Translations under genes and position numbers: made by a program
Shown here: in pieces, positions 1 to 6,944 of the stretch
Position numbering within the stretch: position 1 is the first letter of the stretch
Layout of the letters: every line of letters starts with the position of its first letter
The notes under the pieces: model-generated
What the model saw: only the letters and a program-made list of their open reading frames with translations
Told to the model about the DNA's origin: nothing
Database searches by the model: none
Assembly: GCA_937872005.1 (NCBI GenBank)
Contig: CALMPQ010000468.1
Span: forward strand, 1 to 12,549
DNA from: an uncultured Propioniciclava sp.
Lineage (GTDB): Bacteria; Actinomycetota; Actinomycetes; Propionibacteriales; Propionibacteriaceae
Direction: 5' to 3'
Length of the DNA stretch: 12,549 bases

Positions 1-1567
1 GGGTGGTGAAGTTGTGGCTGACCATGAAGGTCGGCACCTCCCAGACGTACCAGGGCACCTCGTTGCTCATGGCCGTCTTCCACTGGATGCGGTAGTTGTT
101 CTGCGCCCCGTATCCGATCACCTCGGCGAGCACGAGCGCGGCGTCCACCTCGTCGCGGTACTTCAGCGTCGGGCCCTTGACGCGCGTGGTGCCGTCGTTG
201 ACGGTCACCTCGTAGCCGCGCGCCTCGAGCTCGGCCTTGTACGCGTTCAGCATGGCCGGGTCGCCACCGCCGGTGATGCCACCGACCTCACCGGTCAGGT
301 GGTAGATGCGCACCCGCTTGTGGTCGGTCGGGTTGAGCGGCAGCTCGTCGAGGGTGTTCTTCACCAGGGTGATGCCCAGGTCGGCCGCCTCGTCGCGCAT
401 GCGCAGGTGCTCCTCGCAGCCCACCACCTCGAGGTCGGACGCCGTGCGCAGCAGGGTGCCCTCCTCCCGCCGCTCGTGCAGGCGCAGCTTGGCCTTCAGG
501 CCGAGGATGCGCCGGTTGGCGTCGTCGAGGCGCTCCTTGCTGATGACGCCCTTCTCGACGCCCGCCTTCATGAACCCGAAGTCCTCTTCGAGGTTGTTGA
601 AGAACAGGAAGCAGTCGCAGCCGGCGGCGATCGCGGCGGGCACGTAGTCCTCGCGGCGCATGGCGGCGGTCATGCCGAGCATGTGCGAGGCGTCGGTGAT
701 GACCGCGCCGTTGAAGCCCAACTGGGTCTTGAGCAGGCCGTTGATCAGCTCGGGGGCCAGGGTGGCGGGCAGCACGTCCTTGTCCTCCAGACCCGGGACG
801 AGCTTCTGCTGGTAGTACGGCAGTGCGATGTGGCCGGCCATGATCATCTCGACGCCGTTGGCGATGTGCGCCTCGTAGACCTTGCCGAACGACGCGTCCC
901 ACTCCTCGGGGGAAAGTTCGTTGACGCCGAGCACCAGGTGCTGGTCGCGCTCCTCGGTGCCATCACCGGGCCAGTGCTTGACGCAGGTGAGGATGCCCGA
1001 CTCGCGCTGGCCCTCGACGAACGGGATCGTGTACTTGATGACGTCGTCGGCGTTCGTGCCGTAGGCGCGGGTGTTCACGATCGTGTTGCGCCAGTTCTCG
1101 AGGATGTCGACGCACGGGTCGAAGTTGAGGTTGGCGCCGATGGCGTCCATCTCACGGCCCGACACGTAGCCGGCGTTGCGGGCCACCTCGACCGACCCGG
1201 ACGCCTCCGTCTGGGCGCCCGAGGCGATGTAGGTGCCGTCGCTCATCGCGCCGTTGCCGCCCGAGTCGCAGTTCGCCGCGATCAGCAGCGGGACCTTCGA
1301 CGCGGACTGCAACCGGTTGAGCAGGCCCTGCACCTTCTCGGCGGTGCCGCCGTGGTAGCGGGCGACGCCGATGTGGAACTTCTCGATGATCTGTTCGGCG
1401 GTGTAGGGGTTGCCCGAGAAGCTGTCCTCACCGAAGAAGAACAGGTTCGTGAAGCACTGGCCCACCTGCTCGTCGAGGGTCATGCCGGCGAGGGTCTCCT
1501 CGACCCACGCGACCTGGCCCTCGTCGAGGTGGTACGGGCTCGCTGTCAGGTCGACGAGTTCGGGCAC
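1..1567 (-). CDS. Family 3 glycoside hydrolase, NagZ-like (C-terminus beyond window)
   Basis: About 522 residues are visible before the frame leaves the left edge. The N-terminal TIM-barrel domain of GH3 enzymes is clear. KHWPGDG (about residues 197-203) matches the family's KHFPGHG signature. DQH (208-210) fits the Asp-x-His dyad of NagZ-type beta-N-acetylglucosaminidases. VITDASHM (289-296) holds the likely nucleophile Asp292. A second alpha/beta domain appears to start near residue 390. Retaining release of N-acetylhexosamine from glycans or muropeptides is therefore the likely activity, but the sugar specificity is an inference. The start is GTG at 1567: an in-frame TGA lies at 1574-1576 and AAGGTG (1575-1580) is a usable ribosome site 7 nt upstream. 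It begins one base after the HAD stop, so the two genes are probably coupled. I see no signal peptide, which points to a cytoplasmic enzyme acting on imported sugars. Confidence 0.88.
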   Translation of the reverse strand, partial: MPELVDLTASPYHLDEGQVAWVEETLAGMTLDEQVGQCFTNLFFFGEDSFSGNPYTAEQIIEKFHIGVARYHGGTAEKVQGLLNRLQSASKVPLLIAANCDSGGNGAMSDGTYIASGAQTEASGSVEVARNAGYVSGREMDAIGANLNFDPCVDILENWRNTIVNTRAYGTNADDVIKYTIPFVEGQRESGILTCVKHWPGDGTEERDQHLVLGVNELSPEEWDASFGKVYEAHIANGVEMIMAGHIALPYYQQKLVPGLEDKDVLPATLAPELINGLLKTQLGFNGAVITDASHMLGMTAAMRREDYVPAAIAAGCDCFLFFNNLEEDFGFMKAGVEKGVISKERLDDANRRILGLKAKLRLHERREEGTLLRTASDLEVVGCEEHLRMRDEAADLGITLVKNTLDELPLNPTDHKRVRIYHLTGEVGGITGGGDPAMLNAYKAELEARGYEVTVNDGTTRVKGPTLKYRDEVDAALVLAEVIGYGAQNNYRIQWKTAMSNEVPWYVWEVPTFMVSHNFTT

Positions 1568-1568
1568 G

Positions 1569-2504
1569 TCACTTCACCTTGGGCATCGGGACGGCCTTGA
1601 CCCCCGAGATCGTCTCCCAGGGCACCTCGCCCGGCAGGTAGCTGTTGAACTCGTCGATGAGCGCCTGCTGGTACTCGCCGGCGAAGGTGCCGTCGAGGAA
1701 CTTGCCCAGCGCCTCCTCCTTGAACCGCTTCCACGAGAACTTCTCGTTGCCCGGCAGGATCGGGTAGTAGGCGCAGTCGACCTTGGCGGCGGCGTCACGG
1801 TCGCCCGGGGCGTCCCCGATGAGCATGATCTTGTCGTCGTCGTACTTGCCCTTGGCGCCGTACTGCACGTGCTCGGCCTTGGAGCCCATCTCCTGGCCGG
1901 CGATGACCTTCATGAACTTCGCCAGGTCGTGCGCGTTCCACTCGTACTCGAGCGAGTGGACGGGCGTGGCCGAGACGACGATCTGGTCGACGCCCGCGTC
2001 CTGCATCGCCTGCATCGCCTCGCGGACGCCCGGGAACGGGCCCGCACCGTGCACCATGTCGCCGATGCGCTTGTTGACGTCGTCGCCCCAGGCGATCATC
2101 CGGTCGACGGTCTCGGACGGGTTGGCGCCCGCGAAGGCGGCGAGGCCCTTGTCGGAGAGCGGGTACTCCGACGCGATGAAGGCGTCCAGCTCGGGGTACT
2201 CGGGAATGGTCACGCCACGCTCGGCCACCTCGACGCGGTCGCGGAGGAGGTTGAGCAGCTGGCGCAGCGCCAGCCAGCGGTTGAGGCCGCGGGTGATCGA
2301 GCCGAGGTTGACGAAGACGGCGGTCTCACGGGCCAGCGTCGACACCGGCTGGAGGTCCCAAGCCTGGATGTAGGCGGGGGTGAAGCACTCGAGGTGCTTG
2401 ATGTCCATGGCATCCATGGCGCAGCCATCGGAGTCGATGCCCACGAAGTACTTGCTGGTGGGGACGATGTCGACCAGGGGCTGGGCGGCTTCGGGATGGG
2501 TCAC
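1569..2504 (-). CDS. HAD-superfamily hydrolase upstream of the GH3 gene
   Basis: The protein has 311 residues when started at GTG 2504. This start is chosen because AAAGGAG lies 6 nt upstream; an open frame continues to 2576 but has no such site. HAD motifs are in order: GIDSDGCAMDAM (residues 22-33, Asp24 and Asp26), VVSATP (176-181), lysines at 218 and 220, and MLIGDAPGDRDAA (227-239, Asp231 and Asp235). A large helical cap lies between motifs I and II (about 40-160). The family hydrolyses phosphate esters through an aspartyl-phosphate. The substrate cannot be read from sequence, but coupling to the GH3 glycosidase suggests a sugar phosphate in the same catabolic route. It appears to be the first gene of a minus-strand operon whose later genes lie beyond the left edge. 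Confidence 0.85.
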   Translation of the reverse strand: MTHPEAAQPLVDIVPTSKYFVGIDSDGCAMDAMDIKHLECFTPAYIQAWDLQPVSTLARETAVFVNLGSITRGLNRWLALRQLLNLLRDRVEVAERGVTIPEYPELDAFIASEYPLSDKGLAAFAGANPSETVDRMIAWGDDVNKRIGDMVHGAGPFPGVREAMQAMQDAGVDQIVVSATPVHSLEYEWNAHDLAKFMKVIAGQEMGSKAEHVQYGAKGKYDDDKIMLIGDAPGDRDAAAKVDCAYYPILPGNEKFSWKRFKEEALGKFLDGTFAGEYQQALIDEFNSYLPGEVPWETISGVKAVPMPKVK

Positions 2505-2510
2505 AACGGT

Positions 2511-2517
2511 CTCCTTT
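2511..2517 (-). promoter_or_regulatory. Ribosome binding site of the HAD gene at 2504
   Basis: On the minus strand AAAGGAG is followed by a 6-nt spacer and GTG. It is among the strongest ribosome sites in the window and decides the start of the HAD gene, against longer in-frame readings up to 2576. Confidence 0.75.
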
Positions 2518-2591
2518 GGCGTCGAGTTTGCTTCATTCTCGCCGCGCCGCGGGGCCCCCGCTGGGGTTCCGCCCAATTGCCCCGGTGTGCG

Positions 2592-3260
2592 TCAGGAGAA
2601 CAGGCCGCGCACGAGGTCGACGGTGAGGGCGTCCAAATTGTCGACCACGGCGTGGGCGCGCTCGAGCACGTCGGCGGCCGGGGGGTGGAACCGCGGCGGC
2701 ACCGCGACGACCTTCATGCCCGCGGCCAGGGCCGACTTGATGCCGTTGGTCGAGTCCTCGATCGCGACGGTGCTCGCGGGGTCGACGCCGAGTTGCTCGC
2801 AGGCGGCGAGGAACCCGTCGGGGTGCGGCTTGCCGCGCTCGACCTCCTCGGTCGAGACGATCACCCCGACCAGGTCACGGACTCCGAGCAGTTCGAGCCC
2901 GGCGTCGATCAGCACCCGCGGCGAACTGGACGCCACACCCAGCGGGGCCACCTCCGCCATGCGGTGCACGGCGTCCACGGCGCCGGGGAGGAGGGGGATG
3001 CGACCGGCGTGGTAGGCGTCCGCCATGCCCCCGATCGTGCGCTGCGCCGCCTCCTCGGGGGTGCCGCGCAGGCCCACCGACTCGACGAGGTAGGTCGACC
3101 ACTCGGGGGTGCTCATGCCCATCATCGCCTGCGTGGCACCGTCGGGCCACGGGACGCCGTCCTCCTCGGCCAGCCCGCGGCGGATGACGTCCCACTCCTC
3201 CTCGGAGTCGGTGAGCGTTCCATCCATGTCGAAGACGATGGCCTGTGGCAGGGCTTCCAT
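2592..3260 (-). CDS. HAD subfamily IA hydrolase, beta-phosphoglucomutase-like
   Basis: The protein has 222 residues, typical for the subfamily. Motifs are VFDMDGTLTDSE (9-20, nucleophile Asp11 and acid/base Asp13), ASSSP (110-114), ERGKPHPDGF (141-150, Lys144) and AIEDSTNGI (166-174, Glu168/Asp169). The small helical cap between residues 15 and 95 fits class C1. The family includes beta-phosphoglucomutase, phosphoglycolate phosphatase and sugar or pseudouridine monophosphate phosphatases, and the substrate is not settled by sequence. The ATG at 3260 lies 10 nt after the ung stop, so the two are probably transcribed together, with no evident functional link. Its stop is followed by about 87 bp without a gene before the next minus-strand start. 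It is not closely similar to the HAD protein downstream. Confidence 0.88.
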   Translation of the reverse strand: MEALPQAIVFDMDGTLTDSEEEWDVIRRGLAEEDGVPWPDGATQAMMGMSTPEWSTYLVESVGLRGTPEEAAQRTIGGMADAYHAGRIPLLPGAVDAVHRMAEVAPLGVASSSPRVLIDAGLELLGVRDLVGVIVSTEEVERGKPHPDGFLAACEQLGVDPASTVAIEDSTNGIKSALAAGMKVVAVPPRFHPPAADVLERAHAVVDNLDALTVDLVRGLFS

Positions 3261-3270
3261 GGACGCCAGC

Positions 3271-3948
3271 CTAGGACAGGCGCCAGTCGATCGGGTCGGC
3301 TCCCTGCTCGATCAGGGCGGTGTTCGCCCGGCTGAAGGGCCACGACCCGAAGAAGCCCGAGCGGGCCGACAGCGGCGAGGGGTGGGCGCTCGCGATGACG
3401 GGGGTGCTGCCGAGGCGTGGTGCAAGCGACTGGGCGTCGCGCCCCCACAGGATCGCCACGAGCGGGCCGCCCCGCTCGACCAGCGCGTCGATGGCCCGGT
3501 CGGTGACCTCCTCCCATCCCTTCCCGCGGTGGGACGCCGATGCCCCGGGCCGCACGGTCAGGCACCGGTTGAGCAGCAGGACGCCCCGCTCGAACCAGGC
3601 GCTGAGGTCGCCGTGGTCGGCCGGGGGGATGGCGAGGTCGGCCTGGAGCTCGGCGTAGATGTTCTGCAGGGAACGGGGGATCGGACGCACGTCGCGGGCA
3701 ACCGAGAAGGACAGCCCCACCGCGTGACCGGGGGTGGGGTAGGGGTCTTGGCCGACGACGAGGACGCGCGCGTCGGCGAGTGGCCTGCTGAAGGCGCGGA
3801 GCACGTTCTCGCCGGCGGGCAGGTAGGAGCGACCTTCTGCGATCTCGCGGCGGAGGAAGGTGCCCATCGCCGCCACGCGGTCGGCGACGGGGGCGAGGGC
3901 GTCCGCCCAGTCGGGGGCGACGAGGTCGTGCAGCGGGCGGGCGGTCAC
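3271..3948 (-). CDS. ung: Uracil-DNA glycosylase, family 1
   Basis: This 225-residue enzyme removes uracil from DNA and starts base-excision repair. The water-activating motif is [20 protein letters not shown] (residues 64-83, catalytic Asp68). The family's LLLN stretch is [12 protein letters not shown] (124-135), and HPSPLSA (189-195) is the minor-groove intercalation loop with the catalytic His. Many family 1 enzymes have GQDPYH where this one has GQDPYP; I believe Pro is common in actinobacterial versions. The start is GTG 3948. There is no Shine-Dalgarno sequence in front of it, and a possible -10 (TAGCCT) ends 6 nt before it, so the message may be leaderless. It heads an operon with the HAD gene ending at 2592 and diverges from the transporter gene at 3999. 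Confidence 0.95.
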   Translation of the reverse strand: MTARPLHDLVAPDWADALAPVADRVAAMGTFLRREIAEGRSYLPAGENVLRAFSRPLADARVLVVGQDPYPTPGHAVGLSFSVARDVRPIPRSLQNIYAELQADLAIPPADHGDLSAWFERGVLLLNRCLTVRPGASASHRGKGWEEVTDRAIDALVERGGPLVAILWGRDAQSLAPRLGSTPVIASAHPSPLSARSGFFGSWPFSRANTALIEQGADPIDWRLS

Positions 3949-3954
3949 GGGTCG

Positions 3955-3960
3955 AGGCTA
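3955..3960 (-). promoter_or_regulatory. Possible -10 element for ung
   Basis: On the minus strand TAGCCT fits the TAnnnT pattern and is followed by 6 nt and then the GTG start. That would put transcription initiation at or next to the start codon. No -35 match is seen at a normal distance, so this is only suggestive. Confidence 0.35.
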
Positions 3961-3969
3961 GCCCTGCCG

Positions 3970-3993
3970 TAGTGTGGGGCGCGCTGGAAGGAG
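3970..3993 (+). promoter_or_regulatory. Possible -10 and ribosome binding site of the transporter gene
   Basis: TAGTGT at 3970-3975 fits TAnnnT. AAGGAG at 3988-3993 lies 5 nt before GTG 3999 and is a strong ribosome site that fixes that start. A GTG at 3972 is in frame but overlaps the -10 candidate and has no ribosome site. The -35 region is not recognisable. Confidence 0.5.
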
Positions 3994-3998
3994 CCCCC

Positions 3999-5162
3999 GT
4001 GTCGATCATCCCCGCCCTGCGCCGCCTGCTCGGCCCCGCACCCGCCACCCCGGTCGAGCCCGTGATCGTGCAGGTGCCCGTGCCCGCCGAGGACCGCCGC
4101 GCCGACCTGGAGCCCGACATCCCGCGGGGCCTGACCGTCGCGGCGGGTTACGCGTGGCGCCTCGGACTCCTGGGCGTCGGCGTCTGGGCGCTGTTCCAAG
4201 TGCTGGCCTACTTCTCGCAGCTGACCGTGCCGCTGGGCATCGCCATCCTGCTGGCGGCGGCCCTGTACCCCTTGGTGTCGCTGTTGCGGAAGTGGGGCTG
4301 GCCGCCCGCGCTGGCGGCCATCGTGGCGCTGTTGTTCCTGGTCGTGGTGGTGATCGGGTTGCTCGCCTTCGTGGGCCAGCAGGTCGTGGCGGAGTGGCCC
4401 GAGCTGCTGGAGCAGTCGCGCGCCGGCTTCCAAGCCCTCGTGGCCTGGCTGGGCACCCTGCCGTTCGGCATCGACGAGGCGCGACTCAACGACTGGATCG
4501 CCCAGGGCACCGCCTGGTTGCAGACCCAGGCGTCGGTGCTGGCGTCCACGGCCGCCTCGGTGGGGGCAGCGTTCGGCAATTTCTTCGCCGGGCTCGCGAC
4601 CGCGCTGGTGGCCGCGTTCTTCTTCGCCTACCAGGGGCGTCGCATCTTCGCCGGGTCGGTGGAGGTGCTGGTGCCGCGCCACTACCGGGCGTCGGTCGAC
4701 CAGGCCGCCCTGCGCGGCTGGACCTCGCTGGTCGCCTACATGCGTTCGGCCGTCATCGTCGCCGCCGTGGACGCCGCGGGCGTGGCCCTGGCGGCGTTCC
4801 TGTTGCAGGTGCCCCTGGTCGCGGCGCTGTTCGCGTTGACGTTCTTCCTGTCGTTCATCCCGATCGTGGGCGCGACGGTGGCCGGCGCGGTCGCGGTGGT
4901 GCTGGCGTTGGTCACCCACGGCTGGGTGAGCGCGCTGATCATGCTGGGCGCCGTCGTGCTGGTCATGCAGCTCGAAAGCACATTCCTGCAGCCGCTGGTC
5001 ATGGGCAAGGCTGTCGACCTGCACCCCTTGGCCGTCCTGCTCGGCATCACCGCGGGGGCGATCGTCTCCGGCATCCTCGGGGCGCTGTTGGCGATCCCGG
5101 TGCTGGCGTTCGGCGTGGCCTTCGTGCGCGCGTTGCGCAACCCGTCGCCCGCCTCAGGGTGA
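3999..5162 (+). CDS. AI-2E/PerM family membrane transporter
   Basis: The protein has 387 residues from GTG 3999, usual for the family. A short cytoplasmic N-terminus with a Pro/Ala-rich stretch leads to paired hydrophobic segments at about 50-90 and one at about 105-130. A long, less hydrophobic stretch follows (about 130-185), then a membrane segment near 190-210 and a run of membrane segments from 250 to the end. Family hallmarks are FLSFIPIVGA (about 286-295) and the stretch LQPLVMGKAVDLHPLAVLLG (about 326-345). Known members export autoinducer-2 or act as Na+/H+ antiporters, and most are uncharacterised permeases, so no substrate is assigned. The gene stands alone: it diverges from ung and is separated by 54 bp from the next plus-strand gene, with a hairpin-forming repeat between them. 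Confidence 0.9.
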   Translation: MSIIPALRRLLGPAPATPVEPVIVQVPVPAEDRRADLEPDIPRGLTVAAGYAWRLGLLGVGVWALFQVLAYFSQLTVPLGIAILLAAALYPLVSLLRKWGWPPALAAIVALLFLVVVVIGLLAFVGQQVVAEWPELLEQSRAGFQALVAWLGTLPFGIDEARLNDWIAQGTAWLQTQASVLASTAASVGAAFGNFFAGLATALVAAFFFAYQGRRIFAGSVEVLVPRHYRASVDQAALRGWTSLVAYMRSAVIVAAVDAAGVALAAFLLQVPLVAALFALTFFLSFIPIVGATVAGAVAVVLALVTHGWVSALIMLGAVVLVMQLESTFLQPLVMGKAVDLHPLAVLLGITAGAIVSGILGALLAIPVLAFGVAFVRALRNPSPASG

Positions 5163-5168
5163 GCTCAG

Positions 5169-5202
5169 GGGAGGCGTCCCTTTCGCGAATGGAAAGCCTC
5201 CC
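5169..5202 (+). repeat. Inverted repeat between transporter and DUF4097-like gene
   Basis: GGGAGGC (5169-5175) and GCCTCCC (5196-5202) are perfect 7-bp inverted arms. Inside them CTTTC (5180-5184) can pair with GAAAG (5192-5196) in an alternative fold with a bulge. It could end the transporter transcript, although only a weak T stretch (ATTTTAG) follows. It could also be an operator, because it covers the space just upstream of the -10 candidate at 5204. The sequence alone does not decide between these. Confidence 0.5.
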
Positions 5203-5203
5203 T

Positions 5204-5209
5204 TACCAT
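5204..5209 (+). promoter_or_regulatory. -10 element of a probable leaderless promoter
   Basis: TACCAT fits TAnnnT and is separated by 7 nt from the ATG at 5217, so transcription should begin at or beside the start codon. No purine-rich ribosome site is present upstream (the region reads CTCCCTTACC), which agrees with leaderless translation, common in actinobacteria. The locally AT-rich stretch ATTTTAGTC stands out against the GC-rich surroundings. Confidence 0.5.
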
Positions 5210-5216
5210 TTTAGTC

Positions 5217-6005
5217 ATGAGCGACCCCGATCTCAGCCAGATCCTCGCCGACCTCGCGGCCGGCACCATCGACGCCGCCGAGGCGGCCCGCCGCATCGAG
5301 GCGGCCCAGAAGGAGGCCGAACCGGAGCCCGAGCCCGAGGTCATCGACGAACCCGCGGGCCCGACGGGGGTGAAGGGCACCGAACGCGTCACCATCCGCG
5401 CGGTCGGGCGCCGCGTCACGGTCGTCGGCGACGTCGGCGTCGCCACGGCGTCCGTCACGGGTGAGCACGTGCTGCGCCGACAGGGTGACGTGCTGGAGAT
5501 CTCGGCCGACGGTGAGGTCGGCCCCAAGCTCGAGGGTTTCTCGGTGCTCAACCCGCCCAAGAGCCTCGACGACCTGCGTGGCCTCACCTTCGCCCGCGGC
5601 CTCACCGTGCGGGTGAACCCCGCCATCGAGGTCGACGTCGAACTCACCGCCGGCAGCCTCAACGTCACCGACGTCCCGTTCCTGGGGCGCGTTCGCGTGA
5701 CCGCCGGTGGCGCCGTCATCAAGGGTGTGCGCCGCGTGACGGACGCCCTCGTCCAGGCCGGCTCCGGCAGCGTCGAGGGGCCGATCAACACCGGCCGTTC
5801 GCGGGTGAAGATCGAGTCGGGCTCCCTGACCGTCACCCTCGCGAAGCGCTCCTCGGTGACCGTGCGCTCGCAGACCCAGCTCGGCCGCGTCGTGTGGCCC
5901 GACGACGGGGGAGCGCCCGACGAGGTCGTCTTCGGCAACGGCACCGCCAGACTCGACCTCGAGGTCGTCATGGGCAACGCCACCGTGAAGAAGGCCGACG
6001 GATGA
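5217..6005 (+). CDS. DUF4097/YvlB-like beta-repeat protein with N-terminal SHOCT-like helices
   Basis: The protein has 262 residues and no signal peptide or membrane segment. Residues 6-30 form a helical hairpin with the pattern ILADLAAGTIDAAEAARRI, like the SHOCT-like start of YvlB/LiaX proteins. A Glu/Pro-rich linker (about 33-47) follows. From about 50 to 260 it is a series of short beta strands with turn residues (VTIRAVGRRVTVVGDV, GSLNVTDV, VKIESGSLTV, ARLDLEVVMGNATV), the appearance of DUF4097 beta-helix domains. LiaX-type relatives take part in cell-envelope stress responses in Firmicutes; whether that holds here is unknown. It overlaps the DUF2089 gene by ATGA, so the two are co-translated and likely work together. 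The ATG start is set by a -10 candidate and the lack of any better upstream start. Confidence 0.75.
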   Translation: MSDPDLSQILADLAAGTIDAAEAARRIEAAQKEAEPEPEPEVIDEPAGPTGVKGTERVTIRAVGRRVTVVGDVGVATASVTGEHVLRRQGDVLEISADGEVGPKLEGFSVLNPPKSLDDLRGLTFARGLTVRVNPAIEVDVELTAGSLNVTDVPFLGRVRVTAGGAVIKGVRRVTDALVQAGSGSVEGPINTGRSRVKIESGSLTVTLAKRSSVTVRSQTQLGRVVWPDDGGAPDEVVFGNGTARLDLEVVMGNATVKKADG

Positions 6006-6427
6006 GTGTCGCCCACAGCCACCGTGCCCTGACCGATTGCCCCGTCTGCGGCGAGCGTCTCGTCACGACCCGCCTCGGGTGCCAGGGCTGCGGCACCGAG
6101 CTCGTCGGCCAGTTCGCGCCCTGCCCGTTCTGCGCGCTCGACGACGCCGACCTCGAGGCACTGAAGGTGTTCCTCGTGAGCCGGGGCAACCTCAAGGAGC
6201 TGCAGTCGCACCTGGGCGTCAGCTACCCGACGGCCCGCGCCCGGTTCAACGACCTCCTCGACCGCCTCGGGTGGCTCGACGAAGCCGACACCGAGCCGGA
6301 GGAGGTCGCACCGCAGCCCACGGCGTCCGAGACGCCGGACAGCGTGCGCGACCAGGTGCTGGCGCAGGTGGCCAGTGGGGTGCTCTCGCCGGCGACGGCC
6401 GCCGACCTGCTGAGCAAGCTGAAGTAG
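6002..6427 (+). CDS. DUF2089 family zinc-ribbon and HTH protein
   Basis: The protein has 141 residues and starts inside the stop of the preceding gene (ATGA). The N-terminal zinc ribbon has CPVCG (Cys13, Cys16) and CQGCG (Cys27, Cys30), followed by a third pair, CPFC (Cys41, Cys44). Residues 50-90 carry the family signature: LKVFLVSRGNLKELQSHLGV, then SYPTARARFNDLLDRLG, a probable helix-turn-helix that may bind DNA. An acidic, Pro-rich linker (about 92-112) leads to a C-terminal helical hairpin (about 114-140, VLAQVASGVLSPATAADLL) resembling the N-terminus of its partner. A transcription regulator of its own operon is a natural guess, with the 34-bp inverted repeat upstream as a candidate site, but this is inference. 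The stop lies one base from the greA stop on the other strand. Confidence 0.85.
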   Translation: MSVAHSHRALTDCPVCGERLVTTRLGCQGCGTELVGQFAPCPFCALDDADLEALKVFLVSRGNLKELQSHLGVSYPTARARFNDLLDRLGWLDEADTEPEEVAPQPTASETPDSVRDQVLAQVASGVLSPATAADLLSKLK

Positions 6428-6428
6428 C

Positions 6429-6935
6429 TCAGCCGGTGAAGACCGCGAAGTCGAGGACGGTGACCTCGATGGTCTTCCCGTTGGGTGCCTCGTAGGAGAC
6501 GGTGTCGCCCTTGCCGGCCCCGACGATCGCGGCGCCCAGCGGCGACTGGGGGCTGAACACCTCGACCTCGGTGTCGGTCACGCCCATCAGCTCGCGCGAG
6601 CCGAGGAGGAAGGTGTCCGTGTCGTCCTCGTCGCCGTCGTAGCAGATGGTGACGGTCATTCCGGGGGTCACCGTGTCGGCCGCGTGCGACGGTTCCCCGA
6701 TGTGGGCGTCGCGCAGCATGGCCTCGAGCTGGCGGATCCGCGCCTCCTGCTGGCCCTGCTCCTCGCGCGCGGCGTGGTAGCCGCCGTTCTCGGAGAGGTC
6801 ACCCTCATCGCGGGCCTGCGCGATCTTGGCCGACACCGTCCGGCGGCCTTCGCCCTTGAGGAACTCGAGCTCACCCGCGAGCTTGTCGTACGCCTCCTGG
6901 GTGAGCCACACGGTGGACTGTGCTGCTTCAGACAT
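6429..6935 (-). CDS. greA: Transcription elongation factor GreA
   Basis: The protein has 168 residues, slightly longer than the E. coli form. It binds RNA polymerase in the secondary channel and stimulates cleavage of backtracked transcripts. The N-terminal coiled coil runs from about residue 11 to 80 and carries the acidic tip ARDEGDLSENGGYHAAREEQ (41-60), where Asp46 and Glu49 match the two catalytic acidic residues of the family. The C-terminal FKBP-like domain includes GVTDTEVEVFSPQSPLGAAI (about 117-136), with the conserved SPLG-A-I element. The ATG at 6935 lies 9 nt after the DUF4307 stop, so the two probably share a transcript. The gene ends one base from the DUF2089 gene, leaving no intergenic room for a terminator. 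M. tuberculosis has the same greA position beside a DUF4307-type membrane gene. Confidence 0.96.
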   Translation of the reverse strand: MSEAAQSTVWLTQEAYDKLAGELEFLKGEGRRTVSAKIAQARDEGDLSENGGYHAAREEQGQQEARIRQLEAMLRDAHIGEPSHAADTVTPGMTVTICYDGDEDDTDTFLLGSRELMGVTDTEVEVFSPQSPLGAAIVGAGKGDTVSYEAPNGKTIEVTVLDFAVFTG

Positions 6936-6944
6936 TCATCCAGC

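Noticed and set aside
14..1600. A long open frame on the plus strand across the GH3 gene
   Set aside because: Its residue content (Val/Ala/His/Arg rich, no domain pattern) is that of the antisense of a GC-rich gene, while the minus strand shows all GH3 motifs.
2549..2566. GC-rich palindromes (GCGGGG/CCCCGC and CCCC/GGGG) after the minus-strand HAD gene ending at 2592
   Set aside because: Stems are only 4-6 bp with tiny loops and no T run follows; such symmetry is common by chance in GC-rich DNA, so a terminator is not claimed.
1410..3335. A 641-codon open frame on the plus strand over both HAD genes
   Set aside because: It is the mirror of two well-supported minus-strand enzymes and has no domain features of its own.
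5318..5345. Short tandem-like GAGCCC repeat
   Set aside because: It encodes the Glu/Pro linker of the DUF4097-like protein and is too short and degenerate to be called a repeat element.
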